Positions 41,327 through 49,086 of a stretch of 64,000 nt of DNA are shown one piece after another. The first letter of the stretch is position 1. Each line of letters starts with the position of its first letter. Source of the stretch: Thermoleophilia bacterium (GTDB taxonomy: Bacteria; Actinomycetota; Thermoleophilia; UBA2241); NCBI GenBank assembly GCA_041393415.1, contig JAWKKE010000004.1, positions 62,001-126,000 on the forward strand, written 5' to 3'. The position numbers were made by a program, and so were the translations under genes. Under the pieces are notes generated by a model, which saw only the letters and a program-made list of their open reading frames with translations, did no database searches and had not been told where the DNA came from.

Positions 41327-43267
41327 GTGCAGCTCGCATTCACGACGGTCGACGACTTCCACACCCTGCTCGAAGAAGCGGGTGAGGCCGTCGACTACCG
41401 CGAGGTCTGGCCTCGCCTCTTCTCCGTCAAGAACTGCCCGCCGGAACTCATGCGCTCGCTGGTCGACGACATCGTGCGCAACGACGAACGCTTCGTGTGG
41501 GAGAGCGAGGTGCACGTCGGCCTCGCCGGCTGGCGCGCCACGCGTCGCGACCTGGCCGGCGTCGCCTTCACCGTTGTCGACCTCGAGACAACCGGCTCAA
41601 CACCCGGATTCGGCAAGATCACCGAGATCGGGGCGGTCCGCATCGAGAGTGGTCGCGAAGTGGGCACCTTCAGCGAGCTTGTGAATCCGGGGTTGCCGAT
41701 CCCACCGTTCATTACCGGTATTACCGGCATCGACGACGCCCTGGTCGCTGAGGCGGCGCCGATCGAGGCTGTGCTGCCGCGCTTCGTGGCGTTCGCCGCC
41801 GACTCTGTGCTGGTCGCCCACAACGCACCGTTCGACCTCGGCTTCCTCGACTACGAGTTGGGGCGACTCGAACGCCGCACGTTCCCTCGCCCCGCGCTCG
41901 ACACGCTCCGCCTGGCGCGCAAACTCTGCCCGCAGCAAAGGTGCTCTCTAGCCGCCCTGAGCGAACGCTTCGACACGCGCGTCAAGCCACTCCACCGCGC
42001 CCTACAGGACGCCCAAGCCACCGGCGAGCTCCTACTGCTCTTCCTGGCGCGCCTCGAAGAGCAGGGCGTCACCACACTGGAGGAGGTGGCGCGTTTCTGC
42101 GAGCCGGCGGCGCGCCGCAACTACCACAAGATCGCCCTCACCGAGGACCTGCCAACCGGCCCCGGGGTGTACGTGATGCGCGACGCCAAGGGGGCGGCGC
42201 TCTACATCGGCAAAGCCGAGAACCTGCGCCGCCGCACCCGCGACCACTTCCTGCAGCGCCAGGCCTTTCACGCCCGTCAGGCGCTCGAACTGCTGGCGCG
42301 CATCGACGTCATCGAGACCGGCTCGGAGTTCGCCGCACTGGTGCTCGAGGGGCGGCTGATCGCCAAGCACAAGCCGCCCTACAACACCCACGGCACGCAG
42401 GCACGCAGCTACCACTACGTCAAGCTCACCGCCGAGACATACCCACGGCTCTACGCAACGCCGAACCTCCGCGACGACGGCTCCTACTACGCGGGACCGT
42501 TCCGTAAGGCCGGACTCGCGCGACGCTTCGTCGAGTGCATCACCGGCGTCTACCCTCTGCGCACCTGCGTCCGGCTCAAGCGCCGGGAAGGTACGAAGAC
42601 GGCGCCGGGCGTCGTCGCCGACGGCGATGGCGCCCAGACTCCCGGCGCATCCGCGCCAGGCACTGCCGGGTGTGCGCGTGCCGACACCGGCGCCTGCCTG
42701 GCGCCGTGCCGAACCGCGGCCGAGGAGTACGACGCAGTTGTGGCCAGCGTCCGCCGCGTGCTCGAGGGTCACGGCGCGGCGCTCGATCAGCGCCTGCAGC
42801 AACGTCAGGCGACCATGGTTCGCGAGCTGGCGTTCGAGCAGGCGGCTCGTCTGCAGAACCAGCGCGAGACACTTGAGCGCGCCTTGCGCAGCGTGCGTCG
42901 CCTCCATGCCGCTCGGCAAGACGAGGCCGTCATCATTCACCCCGCCAAACGACCTGGATGGGTCGCGCTCTGGGGCGTGCGCGGCGGCGGCATCGCCGTC
43001 GAGCGCGAGGTCGGCCGCGAGGCATTCGACGAGGCGGCCGCCCAGGCCTTCCTCGCCGAACTGGTCGCGGCAGAACCGCCGACCCCGCCCCTGGGGACAC
43101 AGCTCATCGACGAGATGCTGCTCGTCCACGCCTGGCTGCAGACACACCGCGAGGCGGTGAACGTGCTCGCCGTCGACGACCTCCTCGCCGAACAGCGATC
43201 GCTCGCCGAAGCCGCCGCCGAGCTCATCGATCGAGCGCGCCTGTGCGCCGGCGCCCGCGACGAATAG
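41327..43267 (+). CDS. DEDDh exonuclease fused to UvrC-like GIY-YIG endonuclease
   Basis: The 646-residue protein combines a ~75-residue N-terminal extension, a DnaQ/epsilon-like 3'-5' exonuclease (D-E pair in FTVVDLETTGSTPG, HNAPFDLGFLDYE), and a GIY-YIG nuclease (GPGVYVMRDAKGAALYIGKA) with a UvrC N-terminal-like region. This fusion is typical of actinobacteria and is related to the Cho repair endonuclease, so a role in DNA repair is likely but the substrate is uncertain. A ~30-residue Gly/Ala insert (about 42600-42665) lies before the conserved CARADTGACLAPC motif. Start is GTG at 41327. The repair context continues with DUF6504 and dnaE. Confidence 0.9.
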   Translation: MQLAFTTVDDFHTLLEEAGEAVDYREVWPRLFSVKNCPPELMRSLVDDIVRNDERFVWESEVHVGLAGWRATRRDLAGVAFTVVDLETTGSTPGFGKITEIGAVRIESGREVGTFSELVNPGLPIPPFITGITGIDDALVAEAAPIEAVLPRFVAFAADSVLVAHNAPFDLGFLDYELGRLERRTFPRPALDTLRLARKLCPQQRCSLAALSERFDTRVKPLHRALQDAQATGELLLLFLARLEEQGVTTLEEVARFCEPAARRNYHKIALTEDLPTGPGVYVMRDAKGAALYIGKAENLRRRTRDHFLQRQAFHARQALELLARIDVIETGSEFAALVLEGRLIAKHKPPYNTHGTQARSYHYVKLTAETYPRLYATPNLRDDGSYYAGPFRKAGLARRFVECITGVYPLRTCVRLKRREGTKTAPGVVADGDGAQTPGASAPGTAGCARADTGACLAPCRTAAEEYDAVVASVRRVLEGHGAALDQRLQQRQATMVRELAFEQAARLQNQRETLERALRSVRRLHAARQDEAVIIHPAKRPGWVALWGVRGGGIAVEREVGREAFDEAAAQAFLAELVAAEPPTPPLGTQLIDEMLLVHAWLQTHREAVNVLAVDDLLAEQRSLAEAAAELIDRARLCAGARDE

Positions 43268-43279
43268 GACTCGGCTCGC

Positions 43280-43740
43280 TCCGAGCCCGAAGAGTTCGCT
43301 CAGCTTCGCCAGCGCACACCGCTTCTCGGTATGCTCCCCGTCGGGCGTGAACCGCGACACCGGGGGCAGAACCTTGGTGATCGCGGTACCCGTCACCTGC
43401 ACGGCGCCATCGCGGAAAGCCATATCAACGAACACACAGGCGGCGTCGGGACGGAGTCCCTTGCCGCGATGATCATGTCGAGTTCGGCCTCGCGTCTCGC
43501 GCGCACGAACTCCCGCCACTCCTCGTCGATCGCTCCGTCGACCAAGACGGAGTCAACGAAGGCTTCGATCAGGTCCTTCTTGTGGCGCAGTCTGGGGCTG
43601 GCGTCGACGGCGCGGCTGATCGACGCGCGAATCTCGACGTCGGAGCCGTCACCGTGGGCGTCACGCCACTTCTGCACGAGCAGCAGGGTTGGTCGTATGC
43701 CAGACGCAGCCGTCCGCGTCGGCCTTGCCGAGCGCTATAT
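43280..43740 (-). pseudogene. C-terminal relic of a type I restriction HsdR subunit, frameshifted
   Basis: One minus-strand frame (about 43740-43450) reads LLLVQKWRDAHGDG, DVEIRASISRAVDASPRLR, KKDLIEAFVDSVLVDG and REAELDMIIAA, which match the C-terminal helical part of HsdR. The continuation is found in another frame (about 43455-43280): KGLRPDAACVFVDMAFRDG, TGTAITKVLPPVSRF and KLSELFGLG, the classic HsdR C-terminus. So a single frameshift near 43450 splits it, and the large N-terminal nuclease/motor part is absent. It is a decayed remnant of a restriction-modification locus. Confidence 0.8.
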
Positions 43741-43825
43741 GTAGCTGGTCGAGATCTCGATACGGATCCAACTCCGTGGAGCCTACCGCCGAGATCGGAC
43801 GCGGCGCTTCCTCTTCCGTCCGACG

Positions 43826-43854
43826 TTTACGCGAACACATGTTCGTGCTACGCT
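43826..43854 (+). promoter_or_regulatory. SOS promoter 1: LexA box inside the -35/-10 spacer, upstream of DUF6504
   Basis: TTTACG (43826-43831) and TACGCT (43849-43854) are separated by 17 bases that contain CGAACACATGTTCG (43832-43845), matching the Gram-positive LexA consensus CGAAC-N4-GTTCG. LexA bound there would block RNA polymerase. The DUF6504 start is 42 bases downstream. Confidence 0.85.
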
Positions 43855-43895
43855 CAGCGCCCCCACCGTGTCCACCCGCGTATCAGGAGCCCCAC

Positions 43896-44231
43896 ATGCC
43901 GAGCGGCGGAGCCACCTCCGGCGACAGATCTGGCGGCCGCCCCGCCGGCGCCGCCCGGGCCCGCGCCGCCCGCCCGGGCCCCAATGGCGAGGCCGTGCCG
44001 GTCGCCGTCACCTGGGACGAGCGGCAGCGACGCCCGGTCGCTTTCGTCTGGCGCCGACGCCGCTACCGCATCGAACGCGTGCTCGAGACATGGGTCATCG
44101 AGACCGGCTGGTGGAAAGACGAAGGTCCTTGGAACCGTGTCTACTGGCGCGTACGCGCAGGCGGCCGCGTGGTCGACCTGCGGTACGACCGGCTCGCCAA
44201 GACATGGGCGCTCGAGCGTGAGATCGGCTGA
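43896..44231 (+). CDS. DUF6504 family protein, SOS-controlled
   Basis: The 111-residue protein has the DUF6504 core: PVAVTWDERQRRPVAFVWRR, YRIERVLETWVIETGWW and RVYWRVRAGGRVVDLRYD, strongly basic and Trp/Arg rich. DUF6504 genes are repeatedly found with imuB/dnaE2 translesion cassettes in actinobacteria, which fits the LexA promoter here. The ATG at 43896 follows AGGAG. The first ~40 residues are a Gly/Ala/Arg-rich disordered lead. Its molecular role is not known; an accessory role in mutagenic repair is inference. Confidence 0.88.
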   Translation: MPSGGATSGDRSGGRPAGAARARAARPGPNGEAVPVAVTWDERQRRPVAFVWRRRRYRIERVLETWVIETGWWKDEGPWNRVYWRVRAGGRVVDLRYDRLAKTWALEREIG

Positions 44232-44271
44232 CCGTTCGCCGGCCACGCTCGGGGATTGCCTCGACGCTGAG

Positions 44272-44319
44272 TTGCAGAACACTGTTTCAGACATATACTT
44301 CTACCATGTCTAAGACAGT
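44272..44319 (+). promoter_or_regulatory. Leaderless promoter with inverted-repeat operator for the PadR gene
   Basis: TTGCAG (44272-44277), 16-base spacer, TATACT (44294-44299) puts the transcript start at or next to the ATG (44306), so the mRNA is probably leaderless; no ribosome site is present. ACTGTTTCAGACAT (44281-44294) and ATGTCTAAGACAGT (44306-44319) are an inverted repeat matching at 12 of 14 positions, flanking the -10. It is a likely autorepression site. Confidence 0.7.
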
Positions 44320-44704
44320 TACTCATCGCACAGGGGGAGAAGACGCGCAGAAGGCGGCCTCCTCGACAAAGGGCCGCGCAAGCAGAGGTCGCCGGCTGGT
44401 CTTGCCGGCCGTGCTCCTCACACTCGCAGAGGGCGAGTCGCACGGCTACGAGATCGCCGGCCGGCTGCTCGACCAGGGTTTCCTCAGCAGACCCGACACC
44501 GCCATCGTCTACCGCACCCTCGCCGCCCTCGAGGCCGACGGCCTCGTAGATTCGACGGTGCGCGACGGAACCGGTGGCCCCCGACGCACCATGTACTCAC
44601 TCACAGAGGCCGGTCGCCTCGAGCTCGACGACTGGGCCGACCTCATCGCCGAGCGAGTGCGCACGCTGGGCGGATTTCTGCAACGCTATCGCGCGCTCAC
44701 CTGA
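44306..44704 (+). CDS. PadR-family transcriptional regulator
   Basis: The 132-residue regulator has a ~28-residue basic lead and a winged-helix PadR domain: VLPAVLLTLAEGESHGYEIAGRLL (trimmed: LLTLAEGESHGYEIAGRLL), IVYRTLAALEADGLVDS and RRTMYSLTEAGRLEL. PadR proteins sense small molecules and usually repress adjacent transport or resistance genes. Its own start region carries an inverted repeat operator. A small membrane protein gene follows within 40 bases and is the only visible candidate target. Confidence 0.9.
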   Translation: MSKTVTHRTGGEDAQKAASSTKGRASRGRRLVLPAVLLTLAEGESHGYEIAGRLLDQGFLSRPDTAIVYRTLAALEADGLVDSTVRDGTGGPRRTMYSLTEAGRLELDDWADLIAERVRTLGGFLQRYRALT

Positions 44705-44743
44705 CCCGGCGTTGATACGTCGATCGAATCCGGAGGACTCCCT

Positions 44744-44971
44744 GTGTGGACACTCATCGCCAAGTGGACCCGTAAGCTACACGGCTGGTTGGCCCTCCCC
44801 CTGTTCGCAGCCATCATCATCGCGCAGGCCTCGCTCGCCGGCTCGATGACCCCCGTGGCCGGAAAGGTCCAGCAGGTCCTCATGCTGACGATGGCGGTGA
44901 CCGGCGTCTTCCTCTTCGTGTACCCGCGCGTCAAGCGCTCGCTCCGCCGCCGCAGTACAGCCGGCCGCTGA
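44744..44971 (+). CDS. Small two-helix membrane protein downstream of PadR
   Basis: The 75-residue product starts at GTG 44744 after GGAGG. It has two membrane helices (LALPLFAAIIIAQASLAGSM and VLMLTMAVTGVFLFVYP) and a basic C-terminus. The RKLHGWLALPL start resembles the first segment of PepSY-associated membrane proteins, but it is too short to assign. It is probably regulated with the PadR gene. Confidence 0.7.
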   Translation: MWTLIAKWTRKLHGWLALPLFAAIIIAQASLAGSMTPVAGKVQQVLMLTMAVTGVFLFVYPRVKRSLRRRSTAGR

Positions 44972-45022
44972 CGGTCCCGGCCTTCCGCGCAGAGGCCGCC
45001 ACGGCGTGGAAGTCGCGAGTAG

Positions 45023-45128
45023 CACTCTTTCTGTCCGGCGTTTACACGAACATATGTTCGTGCTATGCTCAATGCCCCGCATCGTCCACCCGCGCGTCAG
45101 GAGCCTCCTATGCCGAGCGGCGGAGCCA
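45023..45128 (+). repeat. Second copy of the SOS promoter/5'-end module (first copy about 43806-43914)
   Basis: The stretch from about 45023 to 45128 repeats 43806-43914 with high identity and one single-base length difference: it covers -35, LexA box, -10, leader, AGGAG ribosome site and the first 19 coding bases (ATGCCGAGCGGCGGAGCCA, identical in both). Beyond that the sequences diverge. It is a segmental duplication that placed the same SOS control in front of dnaE. Confidence 0.85.
45041..45069 (+). promoter_or_regulatory. SOS promoter 2: LexA box inside the -35/-10 spacer, upstream of dnaE
   Basis: TTTACA (45041-45046) and TATGCT (45064-45069) have a 17-base spacer that holds CGAACATATGTTCG; the palindrome extends to a perfect 18 bases (45045-45062). 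It matches the Gram-positive LexA consensus better than copy 1. The stretch from the previous stop (44971) to this promoter shows nothing else. Confidence 0.88.
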
Positions 45129-45280
45129 TCGCCAGCCAGGCCGCGAGCACCGCGGGCACGATCCGCAGCACAAGCATCAGCAGCGACTCGGGGGGTCTGA
45201 TCATCGTCATGAGGCTCCCCATCTCGTCGGCGGATTCGAGACCGCGCAGACGGGCGGTCTTCTTCCGCGTTTCACGATGA
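45110..45280 (+). CDS. Small ORF between SOS promoter 2 and dnaE, sharing its start with DUF6504
   Basis: A 56-residue frame starts at the duplicated ATG with AGGAG site, reads MPSGGAIASQAASTAGTIRS and ends in a TGA that overlaps the dnaE ATG (45277-45280). After the first seven residues it has no similarity to DUF6504. It is Ser/Arg rich with no recognised domain. It may be the remains of a duplicated DUF6504 gene whose main use now is to couple translation to dnaE. Confidence 0.5.
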   Translation: MPSGGAIASQAASTAGTIRSTSISSDSGGLIIVMRLPISSADSRPRRRAVFFRVSR

Positions 45281-48200
45281 CCTTCGTCCACCTCCATGTG
45301 CACACCAACTTCTCGTTCGGCGACGGCGCCTGCCGCATCCCCGAGCTCGTGGCCGCCGCCGCCGGCATGGGCATGCCGGCCCTGGCGGCCACCGATCACG
45401 AAGGCCTCTACGGCGCCGTGCGCTTCTATCAAGCCTGCAAGGCGGCCGGCATCAAGCCGATCGTCGGTGTTGAACTCACCGTCGAGCCGATGATCGGCCG
45501 CGACGGCCGCCCGCGCCCCTGGGGCAAAGCGCCGGGCGCGGCGTGGCCGCTGGCGGCTTGGGAGGAAGCCGCAGAGACCCGGAGCCATGACGCGAAGGCG
45601 GTGAGAGGGTCCGCAGGGGGGTCTGAAGACAGCCGAAGGCAGACGCAAGCAGCGGAGCGGCCCCCTGCGGACCCTCTCACCGCCGCAGCGTCCGGCCCTC
45701 TCGCCGCAACGCCCGACCCATACGCCGGCGGCATCGCCCATCTGAAAAGCGCAGCCACCGTACCCCCTGCTGCCGCCCAGGGCGCCGACGGCTACCATCT
45801 TGTCCTGTTGGCCCGCGACTACACCGGCTGGAGCAACCTCTGCCGCATCGTCAGCGCCGCCCACCTCGAGCACCCCGGCGAGCCCCCCGTCGCCCGGCTC
45901 GCAACCCTCGCCGAGCACAGCGGCCACCTCATTGCGCTCAGCGCCTGCCGGCACGGCGAGATCTGGTCACGACTGCTCGCCGGCGATCAGCAAGGCGCGC
46001 GGCGCGCGGCCTTCGTCCTCCGCGATCTCTTCGGCCGCGATCTCTTCATCGAGCTCCAGCACGAGCTGCTGCCAGACTCCGGCGCCGGCTTGCGCGCCCT
46101 CAATCTACTCGCCCACGAGCTCCGTCTGCCCACAGCAGCCACCAACAACGTCCACTACACGGAGCGCCGCGACGCCCCACTGCACGACGTCCTCGCCGCC
46201 GAGGCCGCCAATCAGCCACTGCCCAACCCGCTCGGGCGTAAGAACGCCGAGCTCTACCTCAAGAGCCCGGCGCAGATGCGGCGCCTCTTTCAACGCTACC
46301 CCGAGGCGTACGCCAACGCCGCCCGCATCGCCGAGCGCTGCAATCTCGACCTCGGCCTCGGGCAACTCCTCTTCCCCGCCTACCCGCTGCCGCCCGGAGA
46401 AACGGCCTTCTCGCTCCTCTGGAAACGCTGCTTCGCCGGCGCCGAGCAGCGTTACCGGCCACTCACCGCCGAAGTCACAGCGCGCCTCGAGCGCGAGCTC
46501 AGGATCATCCAGGAGCTCGGCTTCGCCGAGTACTTCCTCGCCGTGCACGACATCGTCGAGTTCGCGCGCAGCCGCGGCATCTACTACTCCGGCCGCGGTT
46601 CCGCCGGCAACAGTATCGTCAGCTACGTACTGCGCATCTGCGACGCCGATCCCATCGCCCACGACCTACTCTTCGAACGCTTCCTCAACCCGGCGCGACG
46701 CGAGATGCCAGATATCGACATCGATTTCTGTTCTGCGCGCCGCGACGAGGTCATTCAGTTCATCTACGAACGCTTCGGCCACGACAAAGTCGCCATGGTC
46801 GCCACCGTCAACACCGTCCACGCGCCCTCGGCGGTACGCATCGTCAGCCGCGCCTTCGGCTTCACCCCAGACGAGATCAACGGCCTCTCCAAACGCGTTC
46901 CCTGGGGTAGCGCCGCCAAGCTCGGGGAGATGCTCGCCGAGCGCCCCGAGCTCACCAATCACGAATTTCAGCACCCGCACTACCGCCGTCTCGTGGGCGT
47001 CGCCGAGCGCCTCAGCGACTTCCCGGCGCACCTCGGCACCCATCTCGGCGGCTTCATCCTTTCACGCGATCCGCTCACCGACCGCGTACCGGTCCAATGG
47101 GCCGCCAAAGGCGTCATCGTCGCTCAATTCGACAAAGACGACATCGAGACGCTCGGCCTCGTCAAGATGGACATCCTGGCGCTCAAGATGCACTCCGCCA
47201 TCGCCGAGGCGGTGCGCCGCGTCGAGACGCGCACCGGCAAGCGCATCGCCGCCTGGGAACTGCCGCGCAACGATCCCAAAGTCTACGAGCTGCTCAAGTC
47301 GGCGCGCACCGTCGGTCTCTTCCAGCTCGAGAGCTCGGGGCAGCGCAACCTCGCGACGCGTCTGCGCGAGCGCGACTTCGAAGACGTCATCGCCGCGATC
47401 AGCTTGTTTCGGCCCGGCCCGCTGCAGGCCGAGATGATCGGGCCGTTCATTCGCCGACGGCACGGCCGCGAAGCGGTCGCCGTGCCGCACCCCGCCATGG
47501 AACCCATCCTGCGCCGCACCTACGGCGTCATCGTCTATCAGGAGCAGGTGATCGAAGTCGCGGCCGCGGTCGCCGGCTTCACTCTCTCAGAGGCCGACAT
47601 GCTGCGCCGCGCAATGACGCACGAACGCTCACTCGAGGAGATGGACGAAATCGGCCACACGTTCGTCGCCAAGGCGATGGCACGCGGCGTCGAGCAGACA
47701 GTGGCCGAAGAGGTCTTTCGCCAGCTGCGCGGCTTCGCCGCCTACGGCTTCAACAAAGCGCACGCCGCCTGCTTCGCCATCGTCTGCAACGCCAGCGCCT
47801 GGCTCAAAGCGCACTACCCGGCCGAATTCTACTGCGGCATCCTCAACAACCAGCCCATGGGGTTCTACTCGCCGCGCATCGTGCTCAACGACGCCCGCCG
47901 CTTCGGACTCGAGGTGCGACCGCTGGATGTGAATCGGAGCGGCGAGTGGTTCGAGGTCGAAGACGATGGGCGAGCGCTGCGCGTAGGGCTCGCCTACGTC
48001 AAAGAGATGAGCGCGGCGGCGCGACGGGCGATCGTCGCGGAGCGCCATGAGAGCGCGAGGGCAAGAGCCGTGGGGCGGGCAGAGGTGGGTGAGGGAGGCT
48101 CTGAAGGCCCGGCGCTAGCCAAACCGGAAGGAACGGAGCGCCCTCCCTCACCCGCCTCTGCCCGCCCCACGGCCACCGTTGTCGCGCCGTACGTCTCGCT

Positions 48201-49023
48201 CGCCGACTTCGTCGCGCGCACACGAGTGAGCCGCGAGATTGCCGAGAACCTCGTGCGTCTCGGCGCCTTCGACGGCTTGGGTGTGCGCCGCGAGGAACTC
48301 GTCGCCCAGGTACCTCTGCTCTACGCCAGCGCTCGAGCGGTACGTCACAACACGCCCGACGCACGCCATGCGGCCCGCGGACGGCCGGCACGGGGACAAA
48401 GCGCGACAGGCGCTCCCTCGGCCGCCGACCGGAGCGGCCTCGACCAGCCACGCCTAGCTCTCGACGAACAGATCGCTCCGCTCGCCTTCCTCCCATCGTG
48501 GAGCGCCCAGCAACGGGTCAGCGTCGAACTGGATCTCCTCGGACTCACGGTAAGCGCTCACCCGCTGCACTTCGTCCACGATCAACTCGAGGCACTCGGC
48601 GTTACACCGCTCGAGCGTCTAGCTGAGATTCCGCACGGGCGCCGCGTGCGCCTTGCCGGGGCGCTCGAGCGCGCGCAGATGCCTTGGATTCGCTCCGGCC
48701 ATCGCACCCTTTTCCTCACCCTCGAAGACGAGACGGAGCTGGGTCAGGTCGTGGTCTTCAACGACGTCTACCTCAAGTATGGAGCGATCCTCAAGGATGC
48801 CCTGTACTTCTACGTCGAGGGCGAGTTGCAGAACGACGCCGAACATGGCCTCGCCGTTATCGCCCACCGCCTCGCGGATCTCACCAAAGTACTCGGCGGC
48901 GCGACGGGACTACCGGGCGACCCCCAAGCCGGAATGGCCGGCGGCGCGCTCTCCTACCGGCGCCCAGACGCCTGGGAACTCCCGACCATCGAACCGCGCA
49001 CCCGACCTGGGCGCACCGGCTGA
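45277..49023 (+). CDS. dnaE2: DnaE-family DNA polymerase III alpha subunit, SOS-controlled (DnaE2/ImuC-like)
   Basis: The 1248-residue polymerase has an N-terminal PHP domain ([15 protein letters not shown]), the catalytic aspartates in PDIDIDF (D479, D481, D483), the GVIVYQEQ and [10 protein letters not shown] motifs, a helix-hairpin-helix region and a C-terminal OB fold ([11 protein letters not shown]). A LexA promoter, a neighbouring DUF6504 gene and lack of a distant replication context favour the error-prone DnaE2/ImuC role in translesion synthesis; a main replicative role is less likely. ImuB is not in the window. The size excess over DnaE2 (about 1050-1100) is partly due to two in-frame palindromic insertions (near residues 107-136 and 931-966) and an Ala/Gly/Arg-rich loop near 1030-1060. 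The ATG overlaps the stop of a small ORF. Confidence 0.88.
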   Translation: MTFVHLHVHTNFSFGDGACRIPELVAAAAGMGMPALAATDHEGLYGAVRFYQACKAAGIKPIVGVELTVEPMIGRDGRPRPWGKAPGAAWPLAAWEEAAETRSHDAKAVRGSAGGSEDSRRQTQAAERPPADPLTAAASGPLAATPDPYAGGIAHLKSAATVPPAAAQGADGYHLVLLARDYTGWSNLCRIVSAAHLEHPGEPPVARLATLAEHSGHLIALSACRHGEIWSRLLAGDQQGARRAAFVLRDLFGRDLFIELQHELLPDSGAGLRALNLLAHELRLPTAATNNVHYTERRDAPLHDVLAAEAANQPLPNPLGRKNAELYLKSPAQMRRLFQRYPEAYANAARIAERCNLDLGLGQLLFPAYPLPPGETAFSLLWKRCFAGAEQRYRPLTAEVTARLERELRIIQELGFAEYFLAVHDIVEFARSRGIYYSGRGSAGNSIVSYVLRICDADPIAHDLLFERFLNPARREMPDIDIDFCSARRDEVIQFIYERFGHDKVAMVATVNTVHAPSAVRIVSRAFGFTPDEINGLSKRVPWGSAAKLGEMLAERPELTNHEFQHPHYRRLVGVAERLSDFPAHLGTHLGGFILSRDPLTDRVPVQWAAKGVIVAQFDKDDIETLGLVKMDILALKMHSAIAEAVRRVETRTGKRIAAWELPRNDPKVYELLKSARTVGLFQLESSGQRNLATRLRERDFEDVIAAISLFRPGPLQAEMIGPFIRRRHGREAVAVPHPAMEPILRRTYGVIVYQEQVIEVAAAVAGFTLSEADMLRRAMTHERSLEEMDEIGHTFVAKAMARGVEQTVAEEVFRQLRGFAAYGFNKAHAACFAIVCNASAWLKAHYPAEFYCGILNNQPMGFYSPRIVLNDARRFGLEVRPLDVNRSGEWFEVEDDGRALRVGLAYVKEMSAAARRAIVAERHESARARAVGRAEVGEGGSEGPALAKPEGTERPPSPASARPTATVVAPYVSLADFVARTRVSREIAENLVRLGAFDGLGVRREELVAQVPLLYASARAVRHNTPDARHAARGRPARGQSATGAPSAADRSGLDQPRLALDEQIAPLAFLPSWSAQQRVSVELDLLGLTVSAHPLHFVHDQLEALGVTPLERLAEIPHGRRVRLAGALERAQMPWIRSGHRTLFLTLEDETELGQVVVFNDVYLKYGAILKDALYFYVEGELQNDAEHGLAVIAHRLADLTKVLGGATGLPGDPQAGMAGGALSYRRPDAWELPTIEPRTRPGRTG
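45597..45684. repeat. In-frame palindromic element 1 inside dnaE
   Basis: A perfect 24-bp inverted repeat (45597-45620 with 45661-45684) flanks a 40-base core that begins GTCTGAAGAC and ends GCGGAGCGG. It lies in a non-conserved loop right after the PHP motifs and is translated as ...[17 protein letters not shown]... without breaking the frame. Confidence 0.9.
48067..48173. repeat. In-frame palindromic element 2 inside dnaE
   Basis: A 32-bp inverted repeat with one mismatch (48067-48098 with 48142-48173) flanks a 43-base core that begins CTCTGAAGGC and ends ACGGAGCGC. It is translated as ...[18 protein letters not shown]... in the same core frame as element 1. The stem sequences of the two elements are unrelated while core ends and peptide ends agree. 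Confidence 0.9.
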
Positions 49024-49086
49024 CTCACCAGCTCTCTCAGCGCCGTGCCACCCATCGCCCGTCTCGACCACGCACCCAGGCGACAC

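Noticed and set aside
45097..45954. Minus-strand frame with a hydrophobic C-terminal stretch opposite the dnaE start
   Set aside because: It is antisense to dnaE and its promoter, with no family match; the hydrophobic run is likely chance.
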